A program made the position numbers and the translations under genes. Positions 15,001 to 27,023 of a stretch of 64,000 nucleotides of DNA are shown here, one piece after another; position 1 is the first letter of the stretch, and every line of letters starts with the position of its first letter. Source of the stretch: Toxoplasma gondii ME49 (Eukaryota; Apicomplexa; Conoidasida; Eucoccidiorida; Sarcocystidae); the NCBI RefSeq assembly GCF_000006565.2, contig NC_031480.1, positions 16,144-80,143 on the forward strand. Reading direction: 5' to 3'. The notes under the pieces were generated by a model. It was not told where the DNA came from and ran no database searches. It was given only the letters and a program-made list of their open reading frames with translations.

Positions 15001-18000
15001 TGGGCTATCCCGTGATCGCACACCCAGAGAGACGAGGCACGTGTAGGAGCTCAGCGGACAAACTTTTTCTGTTGATTCACGCTGAACGTTCGAAATGTAG
15101 ATAAGGTGCGAAAGACTCGCTTTTGTGAGAACCGCAGGTGAGTGCGACGACTCGCAAGTCTCTGCAGAAACGGACGAATGCTTCCTTTAACTCTGAACGA
15201 TGTGCTCACTAAGGTTCTCCAATTTGCTATGCAAACTCACGAGCGCAATACCAATGACAATGGTTGCGAGTCCAGCAACCACCTGCACATGGCAGAACAG
15301 CACAGTCAGCGCCAGGGTTGGTAGCGCGCTCCTCAGTGACATTTCTGCGCGCATCACACCATAGGAAAGAATGTCTGCCAGGTCCTCTTCTCTGTCGTAA
15401 AGTGAATGTCGGACTCAAGTATACACATCCACCCGTGGGGCCACTCTCGTATAAGCCTGCGCATGAGGTAACGTGCATAATCTCCGGTCACGCGCAGGTC
15501 TCCCACCAAAGCTGCCGATCCATGACATCGCCCCTTCTGCAGCACAGACCTTAGCTTTTAATCACGAAGCCACCTGAACGCTCGTGTTTGTATTCCGTAC
15601 CCGGAGAGAAAAGTAGGCGCATCACAACACATCAGAGAATCCGACATATTCATGGAAGTGCTCACGAGCTTCTGCTGTTCATACACACGGAATCCGAATA
15701 TGAAGGGCATTCAGACACTTCATCGAGGACGTTTGCACCAGGAATGAAGGTCAACACGAAAATTTGTGTAGCTGAACAGCGAAAAAAGGTCCGGGACGAG
15801 AAGAGTGGTGAATAACTCTTGCTATCTGCAGCTGTGAGCATTGTCGCGCACATGAACCAGAAACGTGCATGCACACGGCAATAACAAAACTTGCAGATGT
15901 GGGCCGTTTTGAAAAGTGTTTTTGTGTGGTCAAATTGTAACCGAAATACTAGCTCTACGTCGACTGAAGCCTGTGAAGTCTCCCTTTTTTTGTCTTCGTG
16001 TGAGCCGTCCAGTTTTCATATAACGGCAATAATGCTGCGTCACTTCTCAGCGGCATCACCTGATTATGGCAATGTCTTCTTGTGTCTGTTTCCGTCCAGG
16101 ATAGAATCAGTGGTCTACAAGCATATTGAAAACACGCCATCTCCATAAGGGCGCTCCCTTTTTTTTTCTGTCAAGACTGGGCGCCCTGATAAACCCTCAT
16201 GTAGTATTTCACTACGAGGCGACGCCAGTTTCTCTGTCATGGAATCGATGTTGAACCACACACTGTTGGACAAACTCATGCACTCCCGCAGAGTCCTTCT
16301 GTCACGCGGTTCTCTGGCGAACTTAAGTCATCAAGTGCCACAGGAGGCATGTGTCAGCACTCACCATCATTGGATCATTTTGATTGATAGCCTGCACGCA
16401 AACAGGAAAGTCTCTCAGTTCTGAGGAAGTTTTGAGCTTGAACATGCTGCCCATCAGTTCCAGTGACTGGCAGACGCCTCGGGAAACTGGGCAAACGCCT
16501 CTACCTATGCTCGTTTGCGCCTGAACACGGATTTAGGCGTTGTCTACGGGACCGCGCATTGCGGCAAGTAGCGGAGGGGTTGCTGTCGTCCGCCTAAACC
16601 AGGCGACTTACCCCGATGCGACACCATGAACGGACACAACAAAGACTTATCAATTGGCATATAGTACAACTCAATTAACCGACCATACGTCCTCCTCGGG
16701 GACGAAGCCAGTGTGAGACAGCATTTGATAAAGACACCATCGCTGGCGCCTGAGACAATCTTATGTCCCTAAGAAATCTGATATCTCGGCAGAAAAAAGC
16801 GAGAGGAGACCTCTGCAGGCGACAAATCCTCGGCAAAAAACGGATCTGTCCTCTGGAACCCAGTCCACCCAGTCCATATGAGCTAACCGCGTGATTCTCA
16901 CCGACACGCGAGAACCAGTTAAGACAGCACTAGAAACGCGCACAGCAATCAGGCAGTGCTCGTAGATTCTCCCAGACTGCATCAATCACATCGTTCCCGA
17001 AAAACAAGCAGCGCTTGAAAGCACCGTCGAGGCAGTACAGTACGAATGTTGTCGCCCCCGTCCAGTTCCCGGCACCTCCACTTTCACATGGTAGTCGTTC
17101 TCTCTCGTAGGCCGAACCAGCACTCTATGAATACGAAACAGCTAAACAAAAAGTGGTACGCAGCTTAATATCTTCCAGTGGCATGCACAGCAGTTCAATC
17201 AGTAAGCGCGGCCCCTTATATCGTTCAAACGTCTGCTGAGAGACGATACGCCTCGCCACCGCAGAAAGAGTACTCACGAGCACGTCGGTTCTTTTCTCTA
17301 GTCTGAGAGCCTGAGGACGCTCACAACACATGAATAGTGGAGTGATAGTTCACGCACAAGGAGGATGTAACTACCTTGGGGGAGTTGCCGAGTATACAAC
17401 AAAATGTAAACTACAGTCACGAATCCTACCATGTCGCCCGCAGCAGCGACATCTCTCTTCATCTCTGGCAGCGAAGATTCGTTCGGTTCTGACCCGTAAA
17501 GCAGCTTTGTGTTATGTGCGTCCACGACTTTCTGCAGTGATGTTGCCGGAACAATGTGCGCAGCATTAAAATGAATGCTGAGGCTCATTGTTTGTGCTCG
17601 TTCAGTGACTGGTGGAAAGACTAGCATTCCACCGAACGAACACCTTAGCACGTGGTTGCCATCCATTTTTCAGGCAATGGTCGCTGCGATCGAACTCGCT
17701 GGCACCACATGGAAACAGTCAAGGCCGCCGCAGAAGCCAAGCTGGTCACCCAGGTGTGCTAACGACGCTCCACGAGGCCGATAGCACCTTGTCTCCCAAA
17801 AGGCTGAAACCAGCTCTTAAGAGAAACTCCTGCCGGAACATGTAGATGTCACTGTGGTATGCTGTCGGCAAGCTTGCAAATCGTCGCAGATGCAAGAATC
17901 CAGGTCAGTTTACTGCTTATTTAAAGTCGATCGGTCTAAACTCATTGTTGGAGCATTGTCTCGTTCGGATGAGTCCGCTACAAACGCCAACAGTTTGAAT

Positions 18001-20021
18001 CAGCATATGAAATCATAAATGCAAGCACGGGTTCACTGTTCACAGGTGCAAAAAGTCGCCGGAGGTATTACAGCCTCTGCTCGTATCAAGGACTTCCACG
18101 ATGGCAACCTCGACTTAAGGATTCGAGGCCTGGGTCAGGCGCCCAACGGGACAACAGAATCATCACTTGCATCCAATCCGCCCATGGGACTGCTGCCCCT
18201 ACTCGGCACCCTCACCCTGACGTCAAGAACTCCACTGCAACAGTCAGATTCGAGGGGGAGAAACAGTGGACACGTGATAGAAGCATTTCGTGAATCTAGC
18301 TGGAGGAAAGCGCCGTGTGCAGCAGAGAATTCCTTCACATGCGACTGCTCCAATATCGAAAGCACTATCTTACCTTGTGCCCTCAGAATCAGACAATATC
18401 AATTCTCGCCGAGCCCTAACCGGCGAAATCTCTCTCGCTTCATATCGCCAAGGACAGAAGAACAAGAGGTCCTCCGGAAAAGTGATTCAATCATGTCTCC
18501 TTCTGAATCGGCAAAACAGACTCGCTTCTGCAAGCCGGTGGTGCTTACCTGCAGTCTGGTGGAGACGGATCCATGAAGATGGGAACAACACACATGAGGT
18601 GCAAGCCCTCACGAGCGTGAATGGTGCGAAGTGACCGGCGAATATCGAGCCCCTGTGCTTCCAGCCGTCCATCATCATGCATGGCGATCTGCATGCGCAC
18701 TACTCCCAACAGACGTCGCTATCTGGCATCAAACTACAGAAAAGAAGTTTAGCAACCGCCACAGCAATCAGGGTAAATGGCAACCGTACGGCTTGCACTC
18801 CGTCTGAAAATGTGTGTGGAGATGTGGAGTTGCTAGACTAGCGTGGTGGTGCCGTCCGTAACTTACATCGCGCCTGAGTGTATGGGCAAAGGAAAATCAA
18901 ACGAACGCTACACGTTTGGTGGCCCAAGAGTATCCAGAGCATTTGTGACTCTGAACCACTGAAGCAGAATGCAGCACGGCCCTCACCGTAACATCGCTTC
19001 CGGTACACGTTTAGGGGTTTTCCGAGCGTTCACGAGACATACAGTTGATGGCTTACTTGAAGCTGGCGTAATTGCTCTACGCAAATTTCTGCCCGAGTTG
19101 AGAAAGATGGTGCCGAGGAGGACAGCAAGCACGACGCTTGCAAGGCTGTAAAATTACGCCCGCATGAGAAACAAACAAAAACCGATGAGGACATCTACAC
19201 AACATGACAGACAGAGCTGTCCCCCTTGCGTCGTTGCCCGTCGACATTCGCGTGGCAACAATACTTCTTTTCGTGACATACACTGAAGCGACTGCCTCGC
19301 GCTACGAATTTGCAAACCACGTTGCTGCCCAGGCAACAGCGATTCAGAAGTAGATATGACACCAAAGAACATCGACAACGGGTGACAGTTCCGAAGGTTT
19401 AATCCGACTGCTTCATCGCTAGGAAACTCAGGGCTCCAGAGGAGTGTTTGGATAACAGAAGACACAAGTCCGGGGAGAGAGTTTGTTCCAGACAAGGGTA
19501 GTTTGACGGTGTTTGCATTCCCTTGCGAGCCACTTTTTTTCACGCTTCGCCAGTAGAAAATACTATTCTGGGGGCTGCGGCGCAAATCGAGTACCTCGGA
19601 CATATCTGCCCATTCTACTCCACTGTGTCTGCAACATCCCCCTGCAGGGATGCCACACCGAGAAGCTGCACAGAGTGAGAATGATCCAAGCAACACGCGC
19701 CCATGGATTCGTGAGGTAAAGCTTAACAAAATGGTTTGCATTAGCCAGCAACCATACCGCGGGCTTCATTTCTCTGTCCGCTGTATCAGCAGCGTGGGCA
19801 GCGTCTGTGTGGCACTGATTTGCCATCTTTATGAAAAAACCATGATTTGTCAACTGGTATGATTCGTCGTAGAGCCAGCGCCGCGGAAACCGAACCGGAA
19901 TGGGACGAGGCGAATGCTCGACATAGTAGCGGTTCCCTTAGCTCCCCTAGCAATTGGAAAGACATGGTATCTTCTTCACTTTCTCATCGGTATCTTGGTT
20001 GAACCCGTTCGCTTCAGGACA
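12054..20021. other. Gene-poor stretch, no supported gene
   Basis: Several open frames of 160-200 codons occur (for example 13012-13623 plus and 18019-18576 plus). They have no recognised domain, no convincing ATG context, and no flanking exons that keep phase. No structured RNA was recognised. I regard the stretch as non-coding or carrying only lineage-specific genes I cannot confirm. Confidence 0.5.
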
Positions 20022-20722
20022 TCATAAACAAATATCTACAGAAACGCTGGCTGCCTGCCTTCTACGTAGCCGGAACGGTAGAGAAATTGGCCGTTCTGCC
20101 GCAACCGCCCGAGCAGACTTCACGCGCGCTTTACGGATCCCTCTTCCTCGAAGGAGATACACCAGGAAACGCTTTCTGCCGTTTTTGAGAAAGACGTTGC
20201 GGATATGTCTATCAATCGATAATGAACGGTGAACGATGCCAGCGGGCGCCTCCATGAGGTCGACAAATGATCCATCAATGAATGCTACGTAGTTCTTGCG
20301 TGTTTTATCACTCGAGACGTTCTTCTTACTGCAGCCGCGTTCAAGAGCCCGCCAAGCACGGGCAGCATTGACGTCGATCCGTTCCAAAGCTGCGTTTTGA
20401 CTCACATTCCAGAAGCCACTATTCGACGACGTTGTCCGGAGAGTTGTATCTTTGAAAGACGCGCGGCGACGCTTGGACGTTTGCTCCGTTCTCCCAATGG
20501 TGTTTCGGCATTTGTATCACGCACCATGTCGAGAGATGTGTCGTTTACTCCTGTAGCACCGCTGTCTAGTTCTGTAGCACCGCTGTACGTACCACTCCTT
20601 TCAGGATCCGTCTCAAGACCCAGAACGGAGTTCGCCCATGCTGTGCACATCCGACGTGTAGAGCACTCGAAAGGAACGAAGGACGCAAGAGCCGTCAGGC
20701 ACAGTGCAACCGAGAACAGCAT
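20022..20722 (-). CDS. Candidate secreted protein, two exons (207 aa)
   Basis: Not a recognised family. Exon 1 runs from an ATG at 20722 to 20406 and ends at a consensus donor (AAT|GTGAGT). Exon 2 runs from 20328 (after ggctgcag) to the stop at 20022. The phases match (2 then 1) across a 77-bp intron, giving 207 residues. The N-terminus is a good signal peptide: about 17 mostly hydrophobic residues starting MLFSVALCLTALASF. The middle has a small internal repeat (SGATELDSGAT) and is acidic and hydroxyl-rich. The second exon is very basic, with many Arg and Lys residues. The gene stands alone in a subtelomere-like region, where lineage-specific secreted families are common in coccidia. Against it: no homology that I can name, and the intron is unusually short. 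Without splicing, exon 1 terminates after about one further codon. Confidence 0.42.
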
Positions 20723-23154
20723 TGTGCACGACTCATGACGGAATAGCCGCCCACGTCTCGCCTTCAGTCGACAGGGGAGCTGGAAACCGGGGGGGAACCC
20801 CGGACATTTCTTCTGAATCAAATGCATCATTCTCTTCTCACCGCCAGTCAACCCCCCAGATGCGACGACCCTCCTGGATGTATGCTTCACCGTTTGGGGT
20901 GAACCTCATCAAGACGAAGGGACAACAATCACAAATTCCTGCTTGATCCAGAAAACGGTATAGAATCCGCGGGAAGATTGTACGGCTATCCGTAGAGACA
21001 CACGGGGGACTAACGCTGCCTCACCAGGGAAGTGTTCTCCGTTTTTCAATTCACGAACGGATTCTCGGCCGACAACGTTACCTACGATGGCTTGAGTCAA
21101 ACTGACTGACTCCGTCTGCCATCTCTATTTATGCGTATAGAATTGCGGAGCTCTGTTGAAGGCAGTTAAGGCACATGCGTTTAGTTTCCAGACGAACAGC
21201 TCTCTCCAATATGCATGCAGCTCCTTCTTCAGTAGAATGCGTGCAGAGTTTGCGCCGTCCGCCATGCAGCTACGACGCTGAGACCCCTTGGACCCTTATC
21301 TCCGGGCAAACACATTCGCGCAGAAGACACGTGCTGTCCTCCGTCCAGCGACAGAAAAAAGGAAAATTAGATATCCTCCAGAGAATAAAGACAGCCGACG
21401 GACAAAGGTAGCAGTGATTTGAAACTGTCTGCAGCCCGGCGCAACATGGTGGCAGCGTGTCCATGTGAACAGAAAAAAAAACAGGTCCTTTGTCTACCGC
21501 AATCCACCGTAGTCACTTTGTTTCATAGAGTATTAGAGGCATTTTTCTTACCAAGGACGTCAGTTATACTCAGAGGACGTTTCATAGCGCCCCCACCCCT
21601 TATACTTACATGCTAGCTTTCGCCCAATGGGTATCACTTGATGACCTGATTAAGCGGTTATCGCCTAAAGCAAAACGCTGGTCGAAATGCGGAAGCAGAA
21701 CGTCACTGCGCTGAACCTCTGCAGTACCACTGCACTCACTACAATGCATTTCAGTCTAAATATGGTGACTGAGATAGCTAGATGCCTTTGTATCCAGTTA
21801 GTGATATTCAGGTTCAAATATTCTTTTTGAACCTCGACAGATATTACAACTACCGTGAATGCCTGCTGGAGGTCCACGGATGGTGGCTTATTTTCTTCTC
21901 TATTTGACGGTTGAGCTGCATTGCGTTCACACGCTTATCCTGGATACGATTAAATGCAATCTTAATGGAGCACGTGTGAACGACGATAATTCAGTGTGTA
22001 GCACCGTCCGTGGTAGGTAAAGGGGCCTTCACCCTTGGTGGTAACTGTGTTCGGGGACTTACTGCCATCATCAATCCAACACGATACCGTCACTCGAAAA
22101 TGTCTTCTGGCTTACTGCACGAGCGAGTAGCTGCCGAGCAGTCCTGTCCAGAACGTCCGACAGGGTTCAAAAGGGAGAAGCTCTTTGAAATCGAAGCATG
22201 ATCATGGAAAAGGAAGTCATTTGCAAATCTGGCCGCGACGCGAACCTTCATTGGTCTAACGTCTCTCGAAGTCTTGTAAGCTCAATGTCTCGAATGCCGG
22301 TTTTTTCATTGCTGGCAAACGTAGCGAGAAATAGAAGTGTTCTACTGCGAGAAGCTCGCAGAGCAATACCCATCTCTAGAGAATGTTCAATGGACACTTG
22401 CAAGAGATACAAGATAGCAGGCACCTTAGACATCGATAATGCAATAATCATTCATGGTCCTTAGAGAATATGGTTTGGCTGCTCTTAGCGCAATTGTCCT
22501 CTGACTGCGCAGTAGACATGTATGACGATGGCGCGTGTATTTTCCTCTCTTCTTTATGGCTGAACCAATAACAACACACAGGTGTTTATCCGCTGCACAT
22601 CATGCTGGCCATGATTGAGCTTGAACCCACCAGGTAAAACCGTCGATGGTTTCCTGCAGATGGCATCCAGCCTCTCTACTCACTGGAGCGAGTCACGGGA
22701 AAAGATAAACTCGAAACGTGACCAGCGCCCCGGAATGAGGTAGAAGAGAGAGATGGGAATCTGTAGTAAAGGAAGACGAAGCACGGCATCGGTCTTGAAA
22801 AACAACTCCCATTTACAGCCGGCAAGCAGGTGCCAGCTCAGAAAGAGCATGAGGAGTTACGAAAGTCCCACGTACCTCCCTCCAACTCCGAGCCTTCTAT
22901 ACACCTCTAGAACCGATGCAGAACCCCCCCTTGCTGACACGTCGTTTATCTGTTAAGTGTTGGTTTAGAGTCGTCACCTCCAGCGACCGCCCACGGTCCC
23001 CTACCATCATCAACCGCTATAGAACCATTTCCCGAAGTTTCCTACACGTCTATCATCGGCTGTTGCACGTACCCTCCGACTCAACCGTAGTCAACAGAGA
23101 TGACGCGAGAGGCAAGAATTATTCACGACGCCGCACCGCTCTAACTTCACGAAA
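20723..23154. other. No supported gene
   Basis: Includes the presumed upstream region of the candidate secreted gene at 20022-20722. Frames are short and unconnected on both strands. No domain or RNA gene was seen. Confidence 0.45.
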
Positions 23155-23410
23155 TTAATTCTAGTACTATCTTTAACTTGTTAAAAAAACGCTAATTTTT
23201 TTTGTTTTTTCTACATCGATTTAGGTATGCCACTTTCCTTTCAGCATATTATAAACTAAATAAAAATCAAGTCTCATATTAATTCAAATTGATCAGTTGA
23301 AATACCCATAATCAGAAAAATTAGGATCTAGACGTTCAAACAAGTTTCTTTTCATTCCTCCACATCTAGCTCTACAAACATTCCTGAATTACTTTTATCA
23401 AAAGCTGACT
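23155..23410. other. AT-rich island
   Basis: About 250 bases are markedly richer in A and T than the flanks, with homopolymer runs (for example a run of eight T near 23197) and few CpG. Composition changes sharply near 23155 and again after about 23410. No open frame, RNA or repeat was recognised in it. It could be an old insert of organellar (mitochondrial or apicoplast) DNA, which is common in coccidian nuclear genomes, or simply spacer; I could not match it to a specific organellar gene. Confidence 0.45.
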
Positions 23411-23757
23411 TGGATCCTCCTAGTGTGCCAAAAACACACATCGGGTTTCATCACCCACACCATCCACCAGAGTAGAGCAAGATTTCTTAGAGGAACTCGC
23501 AGAACCGCCGCTGGACATCCAAATAAGCGAACAACCAAAGCTTGTTCATACCACATCTCATGCTCGTTTCTTCTGTCCTCTAGAAAAACGAAAGGTGCAG
23601 TACGGCGCGTAGCGCGCCATTTGTATTACCTGCTGGCATGCATGCAGACTATCCACGTTGCCAAACAGAGGTAGCACAGTACAAGAGACTCATGAGGTCA
23701 GCAACCTCTCCGACAGTATCTCCCTTGCCCGCTTCTGACAGTTTGGGGACACTGCAA

Positions 23758-23925
23758 TATTAAATCCTAAACCCCGAAACCTCAAAAGCCTCACCAAACC
23801 CTAAACCCTATACGCTCAACGAACCCTGAAAATCAACCCTAAACAAGCCTTAAAAACCAACACTACACAAACCCTACAAAGCAAACCCAAGCAAAGCCTA
23901 AAACCCCTTAACCCCAAATTGACAA
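23758..23925 (+). repeat. Degenerate interstitial telomere-type repeats (CCCTAAA)
   Basis: The tract contains ccctaaaccctata near 23803 and many variants (aaccctaaac, cctaaaacccc, aaccctacaaa) in the same orientation over about 170 bases. TTTAGGG/CCCTAAA is the telomere repeat of Toxoplasma and many other apicomplexans. On the plus strand the C-rich strand reads 5' to 3', as it would at a left-hand chromosome end. The repeats are heavily mutated, so this is a relic rather than an active telomere. Confidence 0.75.
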
Positions 23926-26900
23926 ACGTACGAGTGAAGAAATTCGGTCTGTCTTGCTTCGAGTTCCGTGTAAAGCAGCAGTGCTTTTGTCTGATGCGAA
24001 TGGCGGAGAACGCCCGAAGTGAAGTCAATAGCAAAGGATCTTTATTCTAGACGGTCACTTCATAGGCGCTAGTCACAGCACATTTCCGCCGACAACCATT
24101 TGGCCCTCCCCGCCTCGCGACAGCCGCCCGCCTCACGAGATTCGCAGCTGGTGGCAGGAAAGCAGACAGCCACAGCACAATAGAGTCTTCAGAGCAAGGC
24201 TCAGTGTGCTGTAGCTGGTTGTAATAAATTTACCGTAAAACGCACATCTACACTGTAGATATAAGCCCAGATTGCTTCTGCGACACCGAAATACTGTTCC
24301 ACAACCGTCACGACATTGCAAATAGACGCACTTGCTAAGAATCCGTACTTGAACTTCTCATTTGGTCTGGCGCTGAAAGCATCCATCTTTTATGAACGTA
24401 TTAGGGACAGCGTAGTTATGCCACATGATCAAGTGAATCGATCCCAACCTTCGTAAGAGAGCGTTCACACTCCTCTCGTAGCCAAGCCGTGCTCACGGGA
24501 AAGGGCACCAGGGCTAACGTAGCTCATCCTCTTCGAATTTGTACATAGTTTTTCGTCAACAATGCATTCGCAGGAGAGAAACGACGTCGTTCAGTTGCAG
24601 CTGCCCAAACTATGGCGTGAGAAGCAGGCGGAGCACTGATAGCTCTGTGTGACCGTTCGTCAGGGGAAGCGCCCTAAACCTTGGAAAGAAGTGCCATAAA
24701 CCTTGAAAAGCACCCCCTTAAAGCCCTACACCGTCCGAGGCCGAAAAAGGTCGTTGGACGCGTCTTCACAACGAAAGGTCACAGGCTATTGTTCTGTAAT
24801 CGAGAGCCTTTGCAAGGAAAAGCTGATCACAATACTCGAGAAAGCTTGCTGAGGAGGGAAGGGTGTCCCTCTGTCTCACATGCAGCAGTGACAAACTGGA
24901 ACATCTTTACCTGTTGTAAACTACTTTTGATTCGCTGCACCATCTAACTTGCCCAGGCGGTCGCAGGGCAAACTAGGGGTACTATCTTTTGTCTGTTATT
25001 GTCTTCTTCCGTTATGCTGCTGCGTCGTGCAAGCCTTGTGTTCCGGTTGGTTCCTCTTTTGTATTTGGTGGTTGCTCTCCTCACCCTTGTATCCCTTCTG
25101 ACACTTCGAGTCCTTCGTGACTACCATTATATACCCTCCTTGCCTTGTTCTTTTACGATCGGCCGCTTTCTTATCAGTCCTCTCTCCGTCCTGTTCACCG
25201 TCTGCGGCAAATCCCTTGTTGTCCGTATGTCTGTGCAACGCAATACCATTGCGTCCTTCTCTTCCGGTATTACAGTGTACTCAATAAGTTTCAAGAATTG
25301 AGCACCAGGTGTACATGCTTGGAATGAAGAGCTGATCCCGACGTACTGCATCTAATCCGATGCATGCGCATGGACGAGAGGCAATCGAGAGTTCGTTGAG
25401 TGTGTACCGCTCTGGCTGTACCAGAGTTATTCTCAGTAGTAGCATCGGGAGAGATGACCAGCGCGTGAGAATGCTGGCGCTCGTCCATGTTGCCCCACGG
25501 AAAGGCGCCCGTGGACGGTGTCTGGTAGAACACCGACCACAGGTGGTGTCGCTGGTCAGTACGGAGATCTTGGTGCTTCTCTCCACAGTGCGAAAATAAC
25601 ATTCTGTCTCACCTGTGTCCTTTTACCTCGACATAGTACCGTCGCGGGCTCACAGTGTAGCTGTTTTGCTAGGTAAACTGCATCAGTATCGTTTTCACAC
25701 GGGCTCCCTGCTCGTCAAACAGGAGATTAGTGTCCGTCAAAAACACTGACCTTCAAGCAAACCCATTGAGCCAGCGCCTGCTAGGAGGGAGGGAGCCCGA
25801 TTGGTAATGCTTAAGGCAACAACAGAGAACCATTAGGTTTTTCCCTCCACACTTGCGCCAGGACATCCCGTTGAGACTTGACTATCCCACCGCGAGATCC
25901 GTTTCGACAGCACAAGGTGAGTGGACAGCTGGCCGGATACTAAAACAGGCGCCTGTAGAGTACACGACCCGTAAAATGGAGATGGTCTCCCCTGTGTGCC
26001 GCAGAAAGAGTGGTAACCTTTGAGATCGTTCCGCGCCTGGCAGATTTTTTTCTGGTCGTGTCACTTTCGGCCACCACTACGCCAGGAGCTCGTTCGTTAA
26101 CAAGAAGCCGGACGCGATCCGTAGTGCACATGAGATTCCCCCACATACATGCATAGGCTACCCAGGTCTAATTTACAAATCAAGACCATCATACAAAAAT
26201 TGACTTTCTGGTAATAAGCTTTTCTATCGACTGACAACATGAGTCATTACACATGCGGCGCTTACGACTGTGTGGTGGGTGGTGGACCAACTAGCACGCC
26301 ACCAGTCAACAACGCCGTTTTCCTCTTCGCTCTACTCGTCCTAGTGTGAGAGACTGCATGCTGCCCGCCTAAACTTCTTTCTGCGTTTTTCGGTTTGTAC
26401 GCCAATTTCAGACATTAAATGCTCCACACCAAATGGCAGCCTTGGTGTCATAGTGCTTTGTTTCTTCCCCTGGACGATCTCTCGTTGTGTGTGTGTGTGT
26501 GATGTGGACACACCTTAACGACCTTCGAAAATACAGGGGTACCCGAGCGAGCGTGGCAAGGATTTCACGATTGTTTCTTCGCTGACACTTCTTTCACGCT
26601 AAAAAGATGTCCAGTTTTGCATCATATTTGTCGTCTTCTTTAGTGTTGCACCGATATTACACGTTTCGTCTATAGAACCGCCGTAATTGCAGCTGTGAGC
26701 CATTGCGTCCGCTGATACGGGTTTCCATAACTCGCGTGCGTGACCTTGACCGCCGTTTGCGAGTGTGCCCGGCGGCGCGGTTGTGTAAAGGCTGTCACCA
26801 GCGGATACTCTGTGTCGTTCTTTGTCATTTTCTTTTTGGAATGAAGTAGAAACTGTGTAACGGTCGCATAGAGGAAGTCCATCTCTGTTCACGCAAGTGC

Positions 26901-27023
26901 TCCTCGCTTTGACGAGGATATGCTCTCGTGAAGACATTGAAAAGCCGGCCCTTGGGAGGTCGTTTCGAATTCAGGAGGTGCTCAGGCGTGACCAGACCAG
27001 TGGCTTTCAGGTCCATCTCTAGT
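23926..27023. other. Intergenic region upstream of ERO1
   Basis: No supported gene. A 95-codon hydrophobic frame begins with an ATG at 25014, but its complement is an equally open hydrophilic frame and nothing supports expression of either. A (GT)n run lies at about 26485-26502. The last few hundred bases presumably contain the ERO1 promoter; no specific element was identified. Confidence 0.45.

Noticed and set aside
18019..18576. 185-codon open frame, plus strand
   Set aside because: No recognisable domain or repeat, composition like the surrounding non-coding DNA.
19154..19741. 195-codon open frame, minus strand, just downstream of the candidate secreted gene
   Set aside because: Could be a third exon, but I found no acceptor in the right phase and the 20022 stop closes the better model.
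25014..25301. 95-codon hydrophobic frame
   Set aside because: The complement is equally open, no neighbouring exons, no homology; kept only as a remark.
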